Source of the DNA: Psoroptes ovis
Taxonomy: Eukaryota; Arthropoda; Arachnida; Sarcoptiformes; Psoroptidae
Length of the DNA: 64,000 nucleotides
Reading direction: 5' to 3'
Assembly (NCBI GenBank): GCA_002943765.1
Contig: PQWQ01000001.1
Coordinates: 5,367,501-5,431,500 of the forward strand
Shown here: positions 1 through 12,902 of the stretch, piece after piece
Position numbering within the stretch: the stretch's first letter is position 1
How the letters are laid out: each line of letters starts with the position of its first letter
Notes under the pieces: generated by a model
Told to the model about the DNA's origin: nothing
Seen by the model: the letters and a program-made list of their open reading frames with translations, nothing else
Database searches by the model: none
Translations under genes and position numbers: made by a program

Positions 1-70
1 TAAGTTCTTGCCGATTATATCATAGGAAATCATCAGAAAATCGGCAAGAACTTATCGGGGCAACCTAATA
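1..70. mobile_element. MITE copy 1, type A, cut by window edge
   Basis: Left terminus lies outside the window. The GCCGATTATATC core and the GGCAAGAACTTATCGG right arm are present, ending CAACCTAATA. Confidence 0.8.
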
Positions 71-626
71 TATTTCTTGGAATTCATGTATATTCAAATA
101 TATGCTATGTTTATGTTTTAGTGTTCATTTTTCAATTTGTGAAAATTGAATTCAATTGTCTCTGCTGAGCTGCTTTTGCTTATTTATATTTATGTAATTT
201 TGCAGTTTTTCAAATTTTCACCAAAGTTTTTTCTGGGGGGTTCCAATATCTGTACATCTCTTGGTTTGAAATTATTTAAATTATTTTCATTCGAAAAAAA
301 ACTTTGGTTGATTGGTTTTTTCATTGCATTTGCATTTACATTTGCTCAACTTTTTTTTCAAAAAAAAATTAATTTAATTTTCATTTTAAAATTTGGAAGA
401 ATTTTTTCAAATTTGAAAAAATTTAAATTTGAAAATATTGAATATATGAATGAATGAATTGAAAGAATTGAAATTGATATCAAAATGAATACAAAAAATG
501 AAAACAAAACAAATGAACAAAATGAAATAAATGAAAATTGAAATTTCAATTCAATTTTCAATTTTCAAATTTTTGAATAAACAAAAAAAAAAAAAAAATG
601 ATAATGAATATTATTATTTGTGTGTA

Positions 627-706
627 TTAGGCTGTCCTATAAGTTCTTGCCGATTTTCGAATGAAAAAAATTTTTAGAAAACGGCAAAAACTTATGGGAC
701 AACTAA
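627..706. mobile_element. MITE copy 2, type C
   Basis: Left arm starts TTAGGCTGTCCTATAAG and right arm is CTTATGGGACAAC. The palindromic ACGG stem surrounds an A-rich loop. The two arms differ at one stem position (T versus G). Confidence 0.85.
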
Positions 707-840
707 ATATATTTGTTTTGAATATATATTTCTCTCTGTGTGTATGTTTCATTGTTGCATTTGTGTGAAATATGCTGGCGAATGAATACGAAATAATGAA
801 TTACAATGAATGAAATGAATTGTTCAAGGAATGAAATTTT

Positions 841-922
841 GAAATTATTCGGAGAAAAAGAAATGAAATTCTCGAGAATTTCATTTCTTTGATTTCTTTT
901 TTCTGTTTCTCCGAATAATTTC
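841..922. repeat. Nested palindrome with CTCGAG centre
   Basis: Outer arms at 841-857 and 906-922 are exact reverse complements (17 bp). Inside, 858-889 is itself a palindrome of about 32 bp centred on CTCGAG. A 16-nt one-sided spacer (890-905) separates the inner palindrome from the right outer arm. It does not carry the GTCC termini of the MITE families. Function unknown; it may be a degraded hairpin transposon. Confidence 0.7.
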
Positions 923-1507
923 AACCCGTTCGATGATCTTATATCTGCTTTATTCAAATTTATTTATTTTTAATCTTTGTACAGTTTTTAAGAAACTGAA
1001 AATCATCATTGAAGAAAGTATTATTCTGGTTTTTTTTTCTTTGAAATTTTTATTTTCGTTTTCCAGTCATTTTTAGTCATTTTTCGTCCCATAGAAAATA
1101 CATGGAGAGAAAATTGTGTTTTGATTTTTGTACAAAAAAAAGTTTCATTCATTCATCTATTTTCACATAAATTGTTTTTGTTTAAAATCCAAAATTATAT
1201 GAATAATAATACTAGTTATGATCATAATCGTTATTATTATTATTATCCATATTATCCATATTTATTTTCATATGAAAATAATGATTATTTGTTTGCGCAA
1301 ATATATTCATAAACAGTCATTGAGTCATTGTTTTTGGCTTTATTGGTGCGTTTATTTCATTTTTTTCCCAGTTTTTCTCTAGTTTTTTTCCCTATTTTTT
1401 CTATGAATATTCTCACATACCTCTTTCATTTTTTGATATCCTCATATCAATATAAACAATGATTATAGTTTATTGTGAAAATTAAATAAACAAAAAAAAC
1501 TAAAATA

Positions 1508-1593
1508 TTAGGTTGTCCGAAAAGTTCTGGCCGATTCTCTTTGAGCAACTGTATTCGATTAAGCTGAATGAACTTTTCGGACAATAACCCAAT
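1508..1593 (+). mobile_element. MITE copy 3, type B
   Basis: Left arm TTAGGTTGTCCGAAAAG, asymmetric core reading CTGGCCGATT then GCTGAATGAAC, right arm CTTTTCGGACAA. Strand gives the orientation of the core. Confidence 0.85.
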
Positions 1594-1618
1594 AATAATT
1601 TTCATTTAAATTTAATGA

Positions 1619-1639
1619 TGTGTGTGTGTGTGTGTGTGT
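1619..1639. repeat. (GT)n microsatellite
   Basis: About ten uninterrupted GT units just downstream of MITE copy 3. Confidence 0.9.
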
Positions 1640-2518
1640 TATAACCATTAATGAATAAATTAAATCAAATAAATTAAGTGAATGAATCAATGAATAGAGT
1701 ATTAATGAATGAATAAATAAATAAATGAAATTTTAAAGAGTTGAATGAATCAAAACAATAACCAGAACAAAACTAAACAAAATCAAAATCAATCAATTGT
1801 TTATTGTGGTTTTGAATATTTCAAATATTTAAATTTTGAATATTTCAACATTTTAAACATGTTTATTTTGAATATTCAGCACATAATACCAATAATTATT
1901 GACGTATCTCGGTGCAAATTCAATCATGTATTGTTCTGTTTGTTTTTCTGGCAATAATTTGCACCGAAAAAAGCCTTTGAAAGCCTTTAAAATTCATGAT
2001 CAATTGTTGCTGTTATTAGCGCTGAATTCAATCAAATCAAAACGCTTGTTTGAATCTCATAGTTTTCAATGATTTTTAAAATATGATTTCATAAATGAAT
2101 TCATATGATTCATTGTGTCTGTGTGTATTTTTCGTTGAGAAATTCAAGACGAAATTCAACTTCAATGTCATGGCTAAAAATGGCTTTAAACAAACTGAAT
2201 GAATAAATGATCATTGAAAAGAAAGATCATTGAAATTCAATGCTAAAATATGACATTTGATTCTTAAAAATTTATTTAAGAAATGAATTGAATTCAAATT
2301 GAAATGGATGAATGAAAACATTATTCTTATAATATTTGAATTTCTTATTTGTTTGTTTTTCTTAATGTTTTAATTTTTTGATTCTTCTTTGAAAAAAATC
2401 AAAATTTTAAAACAATTCAAATCCTGTGAAATCTTCAAAAATAATTCTTAAGAAATTTTCAAAATTTTAAATTCAACACTTTTGTATTGAATGATGATGA
2501 AAGCTCATTATAATATTA

Positions 2519-2645
2519 ATACAAGGTTTAAAGTTTTTATTCATAGTTTTAAAATTGATTTTCGTAATTTTGAATGCAAATTTCCTGCTGTAAAATTACG
2601 AAATTCAATTTTAAAACTATGAATTAAAACTTTAAATCCTGTAAA
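2519..2645. mobile_element. Family D hairpin, copy 1
   Basis: Long near-perfect inverted repeat. The left arm begins ACAAGGTTTAAAGTTTTTAT and the right arm ends with AAAACTTTAAATCCTGTAA. The internal stem (AAAATTGATTTTCGTAATTT against its complement) extends almost to the centre. Unlike the MITE A/B/C families it has an ACAGG/CCTGT terminus. Three relatives occur at 19.6, 38.9 and 39.2 kb. Confidence 0.75.
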
Positions 2646-4600
2646 TGAATGAATAATAATAAGTGAATATTAATACAGTGGTAAAATGCCTAAGAAATTG
2701 AGCAAAATACACAGAAAATAAGCAAGAAATGCATTTCGAAAAATCACCAAAAGTTGAATCGATTCAAATTTCAAATGTTGTTGCTGTTCATTCATTCATT
2801 CAAATGCCATATTTCATTGTTTGTTTTATATTTGAATCCATTTAGTTTGTTTGTTTGCTTAAGACAAAAATCACTGTTATTTCTTGACTGTGTTTGCTGC
2901 TGCTGATGCTGAAAAATACATAAGAATTTGCTTAAAACAGCAAGAACAGCAGCAGCAGCAGCAGTATTTACAATCAATTTACACACAAAGCCAATGAATA
3001 TTCATTTATTCAAAATAATAATAATCGTTATTCATTTACTTTGTTTATGATTGTTCAATTCGTTGAATGTCATTGCTTAAACATGTCAAACAATTGACAT
3101 CTATGGCCTTGTCGTTTTTCGTTATTTTATTTTTGGAAGATATTAAATTCACAGATTTCAAATGAAAATCTTTCAAATCAAAACAAAAACAAACAAACGA
3201 ACAAGTACACACACATTGTGTACCCCTGAAAGTCGTCGTATTTCAATCTTTCAATCTTTCAATCGACTTATGCAAACACACATAGATATTCATTCATTCA
3301 TTCTCTGTGACAATTTAATCGTTTATGTTTTCCAATTCTTATAATTTCCATTGTTTATTATGGATTATGAAATTGATTTTGAAAAAAAAATGAATGACTT
3401 AAGACAATGCAATTAGCAAGATTTGAATGATTTTCAAAAAAAAAAAAAAACAACAAATTATAAAAACCCTTAGAAAAATGATTGAAATAATTACACTTAT
3501 TATTCTACCAATGTAGAATATTATCTCTCCCTTGTAAAAAGCTCGATATATTCAAGCCATGAAATCGATGTTTTTACCCTAGAAAAAGCGAAAATTATAT
3601 TCTTCCATTGAATTACAGTTACTAGACTTTGAATTTTTTTGTTGTTGTTGTTGTTTAGGATTGTTGTTTCGGGGTTGGTTTGGTTGATGTTTTGGCCGTT
3701 AATGGTGGTAAAAAACAGTGAATTTCAACGGAAAATGACTGTAAAAAATCAAAACCAGAAATTTTTCAAAAAAAAAAAAAAAAATATTTTTGAAAATTTC
3801 AAAATACTTGGAAATCAAAAAAAGAATAATTCTAGCTTATTTCTAGTTGGAAACAAACAAAAATAAGAAATTGAATATTCTTTTCCTTAAATATTAAAAT
3901 TTCAATTTCAATTTCATTTCTCTCCTACGCACCAGTATTTTTGCACATATTTTTCCATATTTTTTTTTCATTTTGAATTTATTGAAATTATTTTGTGTCT
4001 GGTTTTTCATTTTGTTTTCCACATAATATCCCCATAACATGAGTTACATATTTTGTGTCATATTTTGCATTTGAAATCCGAACAAAATTCATCGACAAAA
4101 ATAAGGGCCCGAATAAGGGCAGAAAAAAAAAATTAATAATAAATGTCTTAATACTATCGTTGTTTAATATACACGATTTCTTATATTAGTTTCAATTTTG
4201 GAATTCCATTTTCAGCTTCAACCGATTCTGTGTCTCCATGCGATTATCCAGCGATCACTGACGATCGATGTATCGAAAGATATCCTTGTGATTCCTTGTA
4301 ATCCCTGCAAAGTTTTTAATCACAAATTCAAGCCCTATCTGACCATTTTTGCTGAAATTTTCAATTTTATCTCATTAATATTCGATGTATTGAATGTTCA
4401 TTCATATTTATTCATGTTAATTGATGTTTTTCACCAAATCTTAGAATTAAGTAGAAACCCTAAATAATAATGATAATAATTATGATCATTATTATTGTTA
4501 ATATTGTAATTACAACCAGAAAAAATGATAATCATCATCGTTATAATAATCTCGATTCATTAATTTCTATTCATTCATTCATTTCTTAATATTAAAGATA

Positions 4601-4686
4601 TTAAGTCTGGTACTAAAAGTTCATTCGGCTTAATCACAATAGAGTTGTTCATGAAAATCGGCCAAAACTTTTCGGACATGCCTAAA
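4601..4686 (-). mobile_element. MITE copy 4, type B, diverged left end
   Basis: The CATTCGGCTTAATC core and the ATCGGCCAAAACTTTTCGG arm are intact. The left terminus reads TCTGGTACTAAAAG instead of TTGTCCGAAAAG, so this copy is probably old. Confidence 0.75.
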
Positions 4687-5261
4687 TATGAATAGAATCA
4701 AAGATGAGTGAGAGGAAAAAAAATTCATCGAATGAGATGATTCACATGTAAAATATTTTTCCATATTTTCAATGGAAATATGCTTTGTGTGTGTGATTCC
4801 AATTATAATTTTGATTTTTTTTTTGTTCAATCCCCATTCCTTTCTACGAATATTATCTCGGTAAATTGAAAATGAAAATGAGAAAAATGGATGAGCAAAA
4901 TGATCATAGAAATAACATGAAATGAATGCCATCACGAGGCAGCCAAAAACCATCAAAAGAATTTCTCTTCACATTTCTCTCCATGAAATGTTAGAAAGGA
5001 TTAAGGCCTCGATTCATGTTGTTGTTGTTCTTATTGAAATCGTTTGAAATTATTAATATTTTCATAAGAAAATAATTGAAAATAAGCAGGGAAAAAATTT
5101 TTCCAGAATTGAATCGTATGAATTTTGAACTATTTGAATGTTTTCTTGACTTTCGGTTGGATTTAGGGCCCTTTTGAAAATTGTTATGATTCACATTTTG
5201 GTAGACTTTTGATATTCTCCCCGACGGTAATCACCAGTAATAACACAGTGAGTGAATGGTA

Positions 5262-5342
5262 TTAGGTTGTTCGGAAAGTTCTGGCCGATTTTCTTATGAT
5301 TCCTTACGATATAATCGGCAAGAACTTATCGGATAACCTAAT
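5262..5342. mobile_element. MITE copy 5, type A
   Basis: TTAGGTTGTTCGGAAAG left and CTTATCGGATAACCTAATA right, with an ATATAATCGGC core. Confidence 0.85.
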
Positions 5343-5931
5343 AAATGCCTGTGTCTATGTATGTGTGTCTGTGTGTGTTCATTGAAATTATTCCGGAATT
5401 CCGTATTATCCCAGAGTTTTTCACCAGTTTCTCTTCATTATATTTGGATTCTCGAATATTAAATATAAAAAAAAAATTCCTCGTTCATTTTCAAATATTA
5501 TTCCCATCGACGATTGCACCAAGTGAAGTGAAAAATTGGCAAAATAACTTTTGAAAATTTTCTGAAAATTTCCCCGAAATTTTCCAAAATTTCAATTTTT
5601 CCTTTGATTCAGAGAAAATGTGATCGATTTTGGCCATCGTTTTTGGGCGATTTGGACCGAATTTGGCCCCAAAAACAACGAACCATCCATTCCATGACCA
5701 TTTGTTTGAATTCAGCGAGAAAATAAAAGTTGAATTAAAATAAAACAAAACAAAAAAAAGTTCAATATAGTTCATTCATCCATTAAATTTTTGTCTTTAT
5801 GGGTCTTTGTCCATTTTACGTGACTCTCAGAGGTACCTTCATACCTTATCAAATGAAGAACAGTGTAACCCATTAATTAAAAATTGTTCAGACCAAAAAA
5901 TTTATGATCAATTTCCGTGTGTCTCTGTGTG

Positions 5932-5945
5932 TGTGTGTGTGTGTG
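5932..5945. repeat. (GT)n microsatellite
   Basis: Short GT run about 20 bp upstream of MITE copy 6. Confidence 0.8.
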
Positions 5946-5962
5946 ATATATTTATTGAATTA

Positions 5963-6048
5963 TTAGATTGTCCGAAAAGTTTTTGCCGATTTTTTAATGA
6001 TTTTTCCACAATATAATCTGCGGCAAATACTTTACGGACAACCTAATA
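5963..6048. mobile_element. MITE copy 6, type A
   Basis: TTAGATTGTCCGAAAAG left, CTTTACGGACAACCTAATA right, TTGCCGATTT stem. Confidence 0.85.
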
Positions 6049-6849
6049 TTATTTATTTTGTTCCATAAAAGATTTTATTTCTTGAAAATCAAAGGACAAA
6101 ATTTAAAACTCTTTGCACCAATAATTGAATCAAATTGATCATTTATATTTGCTCTCTTTGCTCTTGATCATCATCTGTCAATTTGATAAAACAAATTTGT
6201 TCTAATCAAATTGCTCATTCAAAAATTTCTTGTGCCACCGTGCCAATCTTTGAGAGTTTCTTAAGTCTTAATCGGAGATATCCTTAGAAACACTCAGAGA
6301 TAAAAAGTGAGAAAAAATTAAATTTGAATTTGATTTGAACGATAATCATAATTATTATACATTGACTATCGTTTCGTTTATTGAAAAGTCAAGTATTTAA
6401 ATTTCGATTTATTTCAAGATTAAAATGTTAAGATTTTCAGTGGATTTTCTTAAGAAATCACTGGAATTTCTTATTTCTTTTGAGTCGAAACACGGCACAA
6501 TCGATCGTATTGACATTTGATAAATGTGTGCGTTTACAGTACACAGAGTACAGTACATACACAATGAAATATTGTCGCCAATTTTAAAAATTGGAAATTT
6601 TTAAATAAATAAATGAAAAATAAACCACTTGACATTGGCGTTGTACACATTTAAGCATATTGTTTTCAAATAAACAAAACAAAGCCAAAAAAAATACAAA
6701 TCTCTGAATTCAATGAGAGAACAGAGAGAAATCTTAAAATATTGAAAATAAACTGAATTGAAATATGAAATGAAATCTTATCGGAGAAGAAATATTTGAA
6801 AATTTCTTTGAAATTTCTTTAAAAATTTCTTACTTTTTCGAAAATATAT

Positions 6850-6931
6850 CAAGTTGTCCGAAAAGTTCATTCGCCTCCATCACAATAGTGTTGCCCAATG
6901 AAAATTGGCCAAAACTTTTCGGACAAACCAA
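6850..6931 (-). mobile_element. MITE copy 7, type B
   Basis: AGTTGTCCGAAAAGTTCATT left, TTGGCCAAAACTTTTCGGAC right. Confidence 0.85.
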
Positions 6932-7268
6932 AATATATACAATATTTTTGACAAGTATCGATTATGTGGTTTATCAAAAAATTGAAAAGTGTATGATATA
7001 TATACTTCTATTCAAATAATATTGAAATAAATTGAAAACAAATCGATTATTTGTTTCTCTGTCTTTCTCTCAATCATATATTGTTCAATTGTGACTGAGT
7101 AAAATCGACTTTAATGTAATTGATTCAATGATGTTTTATAAATTGATACTTTTGGAAAAATTTTTCAAAAGAAATTTTCAAATCCTCCTTATTTATCTCT
7201 CATAGAAATACATTGAAATGCTCTCAAACAAATAAAATACAAAATGACAATTGGCCAATATAATAATA

Positions 7269-7353
7269 TTAGGAAGTTGTCCGGAAAGTTTTCGGTCGAT
7301 TTTCATGAACAATTCTATTCGATTAAGCCGAATGAACTTTTCGTACAATCTAA
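7269..7353 (+). mobile_element. MITE copy 8, type B
   Basis: GTTGTCCGGAAAG left, TTTTCATGAACAATTCTATT core, GAACTTTTCGTACAATCTAA right. Confidence 0.85.
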
Positions 7354-8216
7354 TAATAATAATAATGAACCGAATCGACCAAACATTTATCATTTGATTC
7401 AATATACTATATTATACAATATGTTGAATTACTTGAATCATGATTGTACTTTATTCTATTATTAATCGTACTAAAAATAGAAAGAATTTTCAAAAAAAAT
7501 TTTCAATACAACAGATTCGTTCATATTTTATATTAATGTATGCACAGATGTTTGTATATTTGCAATCTGTATATCGTATATCGATCGTTTTTCAGTTTTT
7601 TTTAGTTTTAATTTCAATTGTTTCTCAAATATTTGTTTGTTTTTGTAGAAAAATACTTGTCCAATTGTCAATTTTTCAAGTCCGTAACAGCAGCAGCAAA
7701 ACAAAGGCTATAGGCCTGGCAAAATGCATAGAAAATGCCATAAAACGAGCAAATCAATCCAAATTACTCGTGATTCTTGAGCGATTTCGCTCATTAATAT
7801 TTCATAATTATTCGAAATATCAGAAATATTGATTCATGAATTTGTCATCTAAGAATTTTTTGAATGAATAAGTAAAAGGTCAACTGTTTCAATGCTTTAT
7901 TAAATTCTATGAGATAATTTTCGATGTGAATCAAGATTATGGTGTTGTGATGTCTAGTGGATGTCTTACATATCTCAGAGCTTTAAGACACTTCATGTAA
8001 GAAAAAAAATGTCATAAAAATGGAAAATGGAAATCTCCATTTTCCATTTCATTTCATTACATTACAATTCTTCTGTTTTCACTGAAAATAATCATGATAA
8101 TGATTATAATCATTTGAAATATCACATTTGAAAATGAATTCAGAATGAATCGTGTAATGAATGAACACAATCTGATAAATGAAATATCACAGAAAAAATA
8201 TGAAAATGTGAAATGA

Positions 8217-8265
8217 AAACCCAAGAACCCTAGAACCCTGAGAACCAAGAACCCGAGAACCAAGA
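8217..8265. repeat. Short AGAACC minisatellite
   Basis: About six degenerate tandem units of the AGAACCC/AGAACCAAG type in otherwise AT-rich DNA. Confidence 0.65.
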
Positions 8266-9366
8266 ATAAATAAATGAACAAATGAATATATCATATTCCT
8301 TTCCATTTTTGAAAATACAAATGAAATACAAAGCAAAATAAGTGAAATCCAACAACAAACGAATGATTTTGATGTAAATTTTGATGGCCATGATACATAC
8401 ATGTCCATGATATACATGTCCACACACACACACACATTATTAGAGACGTTGATCTCATTATCATTAGCCATTAGCCATTATTTGTACATCATCTTTGTCT
8501 ATTCCATGCCTTGACAATATATATTACAAATATAAACATGAAAAACATGAATAAATATGTATGAATATCGACAGAATATATGAAATAAAGAATATTCCTA
8601 TGAATAAATATCGATGAAACATTTTTTTTTTCAAATTGAAATGTATTCTATATGAAATGTATTCCAAATTGAAACATTTCCAAGTAAGAATTGAAATGTA
8701 TTCCGAATTGAATTCTAAATCGAAAATAGTGCAACTTCATCATTTCTAAATTATATTTTTAGTTTCAAATAAAGAAAAAAATTGGTCCCCATATGAAAAT
8801 TCATTCATTCATTCATTCATACCATTCATTCCATTCATTTTATTTCATTTCATTTCAATCGAATTTTTTTTTTTTTGACATTTTGTCTTCAATTATTACA
8901 CATTATTACATTATAACATTATTATTATCATTGATTATAACATTATCGTCAATGATTATACATGTCGTCATTGATTATTCGTTGTGTTGTTGTTGTTGGT
9001 TGTCGTCACAATCATTATTATTCGAACATTACTAATATTACATTAAAGCATTGATAATTTGTTTATTTGTTTATGTGTGTTGTATTTTGTCTGTCTGTTT
9101 TAATAATAATAATAACAACAATATTGATCTTGTTTCCATTGAAAATTTGAAAAAATTGAAAATAATTTGAAACCAAAAATAATTTTTAAAATAATATAAT
9201 TTCAAAATTAGATTTCGTATGTGGATTGCGAATGAATGAATGTGAATGAATCAATGAAAATTTCAAATTTCAAAATTTCAATTGAAATTCTTCAATGAAA
9301 ATTCATTAATTTCATTAAAACAAGTCAAGCCATTCTCATGAATTCAATATGTTTGTTTTTGAATGC

Positions 9367-9387
9367 TGTGTGTGTGTGTGTGTGTGT
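9367..9387. repeat. (GT)n microsatellite
   Basis: About ten GT units followed by a T run. Confidence 0.9.
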
Positions 9388-9436
9388 TTTTTTTTTCAAA
9401 CAAACATTATTGAATAGAATCAATTTTTCATTTATA

Positions 9437-9521
9437 TTAGGTTGTCCGAAAAGTTTTTTTGCCGTTTATATCGTAGAAAATTATTCGAAAAATCGGCAAA
9501 AACTTTTCGAACAATCTAATA
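9437..9521. mobile_element. MITE copy 9, type A
   Basis: TTAGGTTGTCCGAAAAG left, TTTATATCGTAG core, AACTTTTCGAACAATCTAAT right. Confidence 0.85.
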
Positions 9522-10097
9522 TTTATTTCACTTTATCAAATGCTTTATAACATTATCATTGAATTATTTTATTAAATTTCCACATTAAATTATTATCAAA
9601 TCATCATCATCAGTTCAATTTAGTTCAATTCAATTCTAAAATGGGAAATTTTTTTCCCCATTTATTTTCTATGAAATTCTACGAAAATTTTCATCACATT
9701 TTTCATGGCTGCTGCTGCTGCTGCTGATGTTGCTGTCTATATTTTCCCTAATAGGGTTATAGATTTCCATTTCATTTCATTTTTCGTTTTTTTTGTTTGT
9801 TTGCTTATTGCTTTTTACCCTTCTCCTCTGCTATCTCTCGATAGATCTTCTATCTCTATTGATTGCTATCTATGTGTGTGCTTTCATAGCCCTTTCCATC
9901 CACATCCATTTATTTCTTTCCAACCATCCACATTCATTCAACTATCCATTGATACTCGAGCACATCTTTCTCGATATTTTCATCCAAAATATATTTTTTC
10001 ACATTGAAAATCTCAATGGATACGTTTTGTTTTTACTTTGAATCGAATCGATCGTTTATTCTTTCTCTCTGTGCAATTATCTATACCCATGTATTTA

Positions 10098-10182
10098 TCA
10101 GGTTGTCCGAAAAGTTTATTCGGCCTAATCGAATAGAGTTGCCAGATGAAAATCCGCCAAAACTTTACGGACATGCTTAATA
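10098..10182 (-). mobile_element. MITE copy 10, type B
   Basis: CAGGTTGTCCGAAAAGTTTA left, CGAATAGAGTTGCC core, AACTTTACGGACATGCTTAA right. Confidence 0.85.
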
Positions 10183-10511
10183 ATTCCATGTGTTTATATT
10201 ATTATAATTTACTATTATTTGATTTGATCAGAACAAATAACAAAAAAAAAAACAAAGCAAAAATATTCCATTCTCCACCATCTACCATTCTGGTTCCATT
10301 GTTGTCGTACCATCGACAAGTTAATTTTCGGATCACGTTCCAAAAAATGTACATTCAAATATCTTCAGTCTTCAGTGTTTGCCTTTGTGTTTTGTGTTCT
10401 GTATGGGTATGATGCTGATTGATATTATTGATGACAATAATAATAATAATAATAATCATATTATTTTTATTAAAAACAAAAGGTTCAATATTATTATTGT
10501 TATTATTGTAT

Positions 10512-10566
10512 TATTGGGGTTGTTATTGTATTATTATTGTTGATAATACACTAACAACCCCAATAA
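10512..10566. repeat. Imperfect hairpin built from ATT repeats
   Basis: ATTGGGGTTGTTA on the left pairs with TAACAACCCCAAT on the right. The stem is extended on both sides by TATTATT/AATAATA microsatellite tracts. Confidence 0.6.
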
Positions 10567-10697
10567 TAATAATAATAATAATAACAATAAAGTTTATTTA
10601 TTTATCTTTATTTTTTTGAGTTTTTTCAATGTTGATTTTACTGTGTATAGTAATCAATATAATATTTCAATGATTGTGATAACATTTGATGATAATA

Positions 10698-10777
10698 TTA
10701 GGGTTGTCCGAAAAGTTCTAGTCGATTTTCATTCAGCAACTCTATCGGATTAAGCTGAATGAACTTTTCGGACAATT
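10698..10777 (+). mobile_element. MITE copy 11, type B
   Basis: GGTTGTCCGAAAAGTTCTAG left, GCTGAATGAACTTTTCGGAC right. Confidence 0.85.
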
Positions 10778-11007
10778 GAATACAATGATGGTGCAATAAT
10801 AATAAAAAGGCCAAAATAAACACAAAAACAATGACAAAAATCATTGAAAATTTTGCATTTCATCAATTCAATATGCATTCATCAATATCGTCACATCGTA
10901 TTTGCCAAAGGTTAGTTGTAGTTGTTGTATTCGATGATTATGTATGCATGTATGATGACGATGATGGTACGATTGTAATGTTAATCAAGTGATTTGATCT
11001 CATTTAA

Positions 11008-11091
11008 TTAGATTGTCCGAAAAGTTCTAGCCGATTTTCATGAACAACTCTATCGGATTAAGCTGAATGAACTTTTCGGACAACCGCTAAT
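11008..11091 (+). mobile_element. MITE copy 12, type B
   Basis: TTAGATTGTCCGAAAAG left, TGAACAACTCTATCGG core, CTTTTCGGACAACC right. Only 231 bp from copy 11 and in the same orientation. Confidence 0.85.
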
Positions 11092-11827
11092 AGATAATTT
11101 AATATAAATTCAATGATCAAACATCACATCTTGTCATCATCATGCTTATTTATGTATGCACATATTGTTTGATGTTGTATTGAGATTATAAGTATAAGAA
11201 TTCAAATTCTCAAAGACATATTACACTATACAAATACAAATACTTGAATCAACAATTCTTCAAAAATTCTTTTGTTTTTTCAATGTTTTTTGTTTTTCAG
11301 GGTATTGTCTTTGTGTTTTTTTTTTTTTTTTGCTTGTTCAAGAATTTTTTTTCTTTGATCATGAATTTCACTTATTCTTCATCCATGAATGAACGAACGA
11401 GTGAATTGGATGAACCAATGAGCCAATGATTGGAGCGAACAACTTAGAAAATGTTCATCAAAATTCATCATTGAAACAATGATTCATGTAATCACATTCA
11501 TGTATATCTTCCCGATCTCATTGTTTCTTTGTGTGTTGAAATTATCCCTGAAATTTCTGATCTGATTTGAATTCTTTGATAAATACAAAACAACGACGAA
11601 AAAATGCGCTGCAAAATTCCAATCAAATTAATTTGAAATTTATTTTGAAATTCACTCTTATTGATTCTATGTAGTTAATGAAACTATATCTCATTTATTC
11701 GCTATTTTTCAATTTGATTTGATCATCATTTGATTTAAATTTGATTAATTGAATATAGAAAAACGAACAAATTGGAAAGAATTTGAAATTAACATTAATT
11801 AATTCAAGCTTCTTTTTCTCGAACATA

Positions 11828-11910
11828 TTTGGTTGTCCCATAAGTTTTTGCCATTTTTTCAATTTTTTTTTCATTCGAAAAACGGCAAGAACTTATGGGA
11901 CAATCTAATA
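11828..11910. mobile_element. MITE copy 13, type C
   Basis: TTGGTTGTCCCATAAG left pairs with CTTATGGGACAATCTAATA right. T-rich and A-rich arms surround GCC/GGC. Confidence 0.85.
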
Positions 11911-12504
11911 CATACAAATATTCATTTTTTTTTTTTTTTTTTTGACACAAATGTTTTGTTTGATTGCTTGTGCTTGTGTACGTAAATATACAAATGTTTT
12001 CGCTGCATACCTTCATCGAATAGTCAAGGCTATGCCTTGTGTTGTTCAATGAATTTCGCATTATTCAATCTTTAATCATTGAATCAATGGAATAATGAAT
12101 CAATGGAAAAATTAATTTTCAATAAATTCATCATTATTTATTATTACTTGTAACTATACATGTAAATGTATATATTTTACCAATGTATACATGTGTGTAT
12201 TTACTTGTACAGAGACGCACAACAAATTGCCGAATTCATTTGATTATTTGCATACATTTGTAATTATTATTTTTTGAATATTTTTACTTTTTGAAAAATG
12301 AAGAGAAAAATGAATGCAAAACATTTCAAGCTGAATACATTTTTTTTTTCAATTAATCAATTAATATTTGAGAAAAAATCGATCGATCAAGCAATCAATC
12401 AATCAATCATTTGTTAAATTCATTTGAATTCATTCATTCGTTCACAATTATTTTCGACATTTGTAATTTCAATTAAAATTCAATATTTCCCTTACATTCA
12501 TTGA

Positions 12505-12589
12505 TTAGGTTGTCCGTAAAGTTCTGGCCGATTATATCGTTGGAAAATCATTGGAAAATCGGCCAAAAACTTTTCGGACAACCCAATAT
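12505..12589. mobile_element. MITE copy 14, type A
   Basis: TTAGGTTGTCCGTAAAG left, GCCGATTATATCGTTGG core, CTTTTCGGACAACCCAATA right. Confidence 0.85.
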
Positions 12590-12819
12590 TATTTATTCAT
12601 AATTAAAATTGAATTTATTTCGGCATTTTTTCGTTTTGTTTTTTGAATTTTCAAAAACAGAAAACAACGAGCAAATATTCATGGTTTTGCTCATATGAAA
12701 TTTAAATGAATTCAATAATTATTATGATGATGATGGTGATATGATTCACATCTGTGTTTATTCACTCCAGAATTTTCATTTTTTTTTTTTTTTTGAAGTT
12801 TAATTTACATTGAAAACAC

Positions 12820-12902
12820 TAAGTTGTCCGAAAAGTTCTAGCCGATTTTCATGAACAACTCTATTCGAATCAAGCCGAATGAACTTTTCGGACAACCTAA
12901 TA
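12820..12902 (+). mobile_element. MITE copy 15, type B
   Basis: TAAGTTGTCCGAAAAG left and CTTTTCGGACAACCTAATA right. Core is close to the type B consensus. Confidence 0.87.

Noticed and set aside
7440..7832. 130-codon plus-strand ORF
   Set aside because: Hydrophobic low-complexity frame with no motif, no splice context and no homologue I recognise. Chance open frame in AT-rich DNA.
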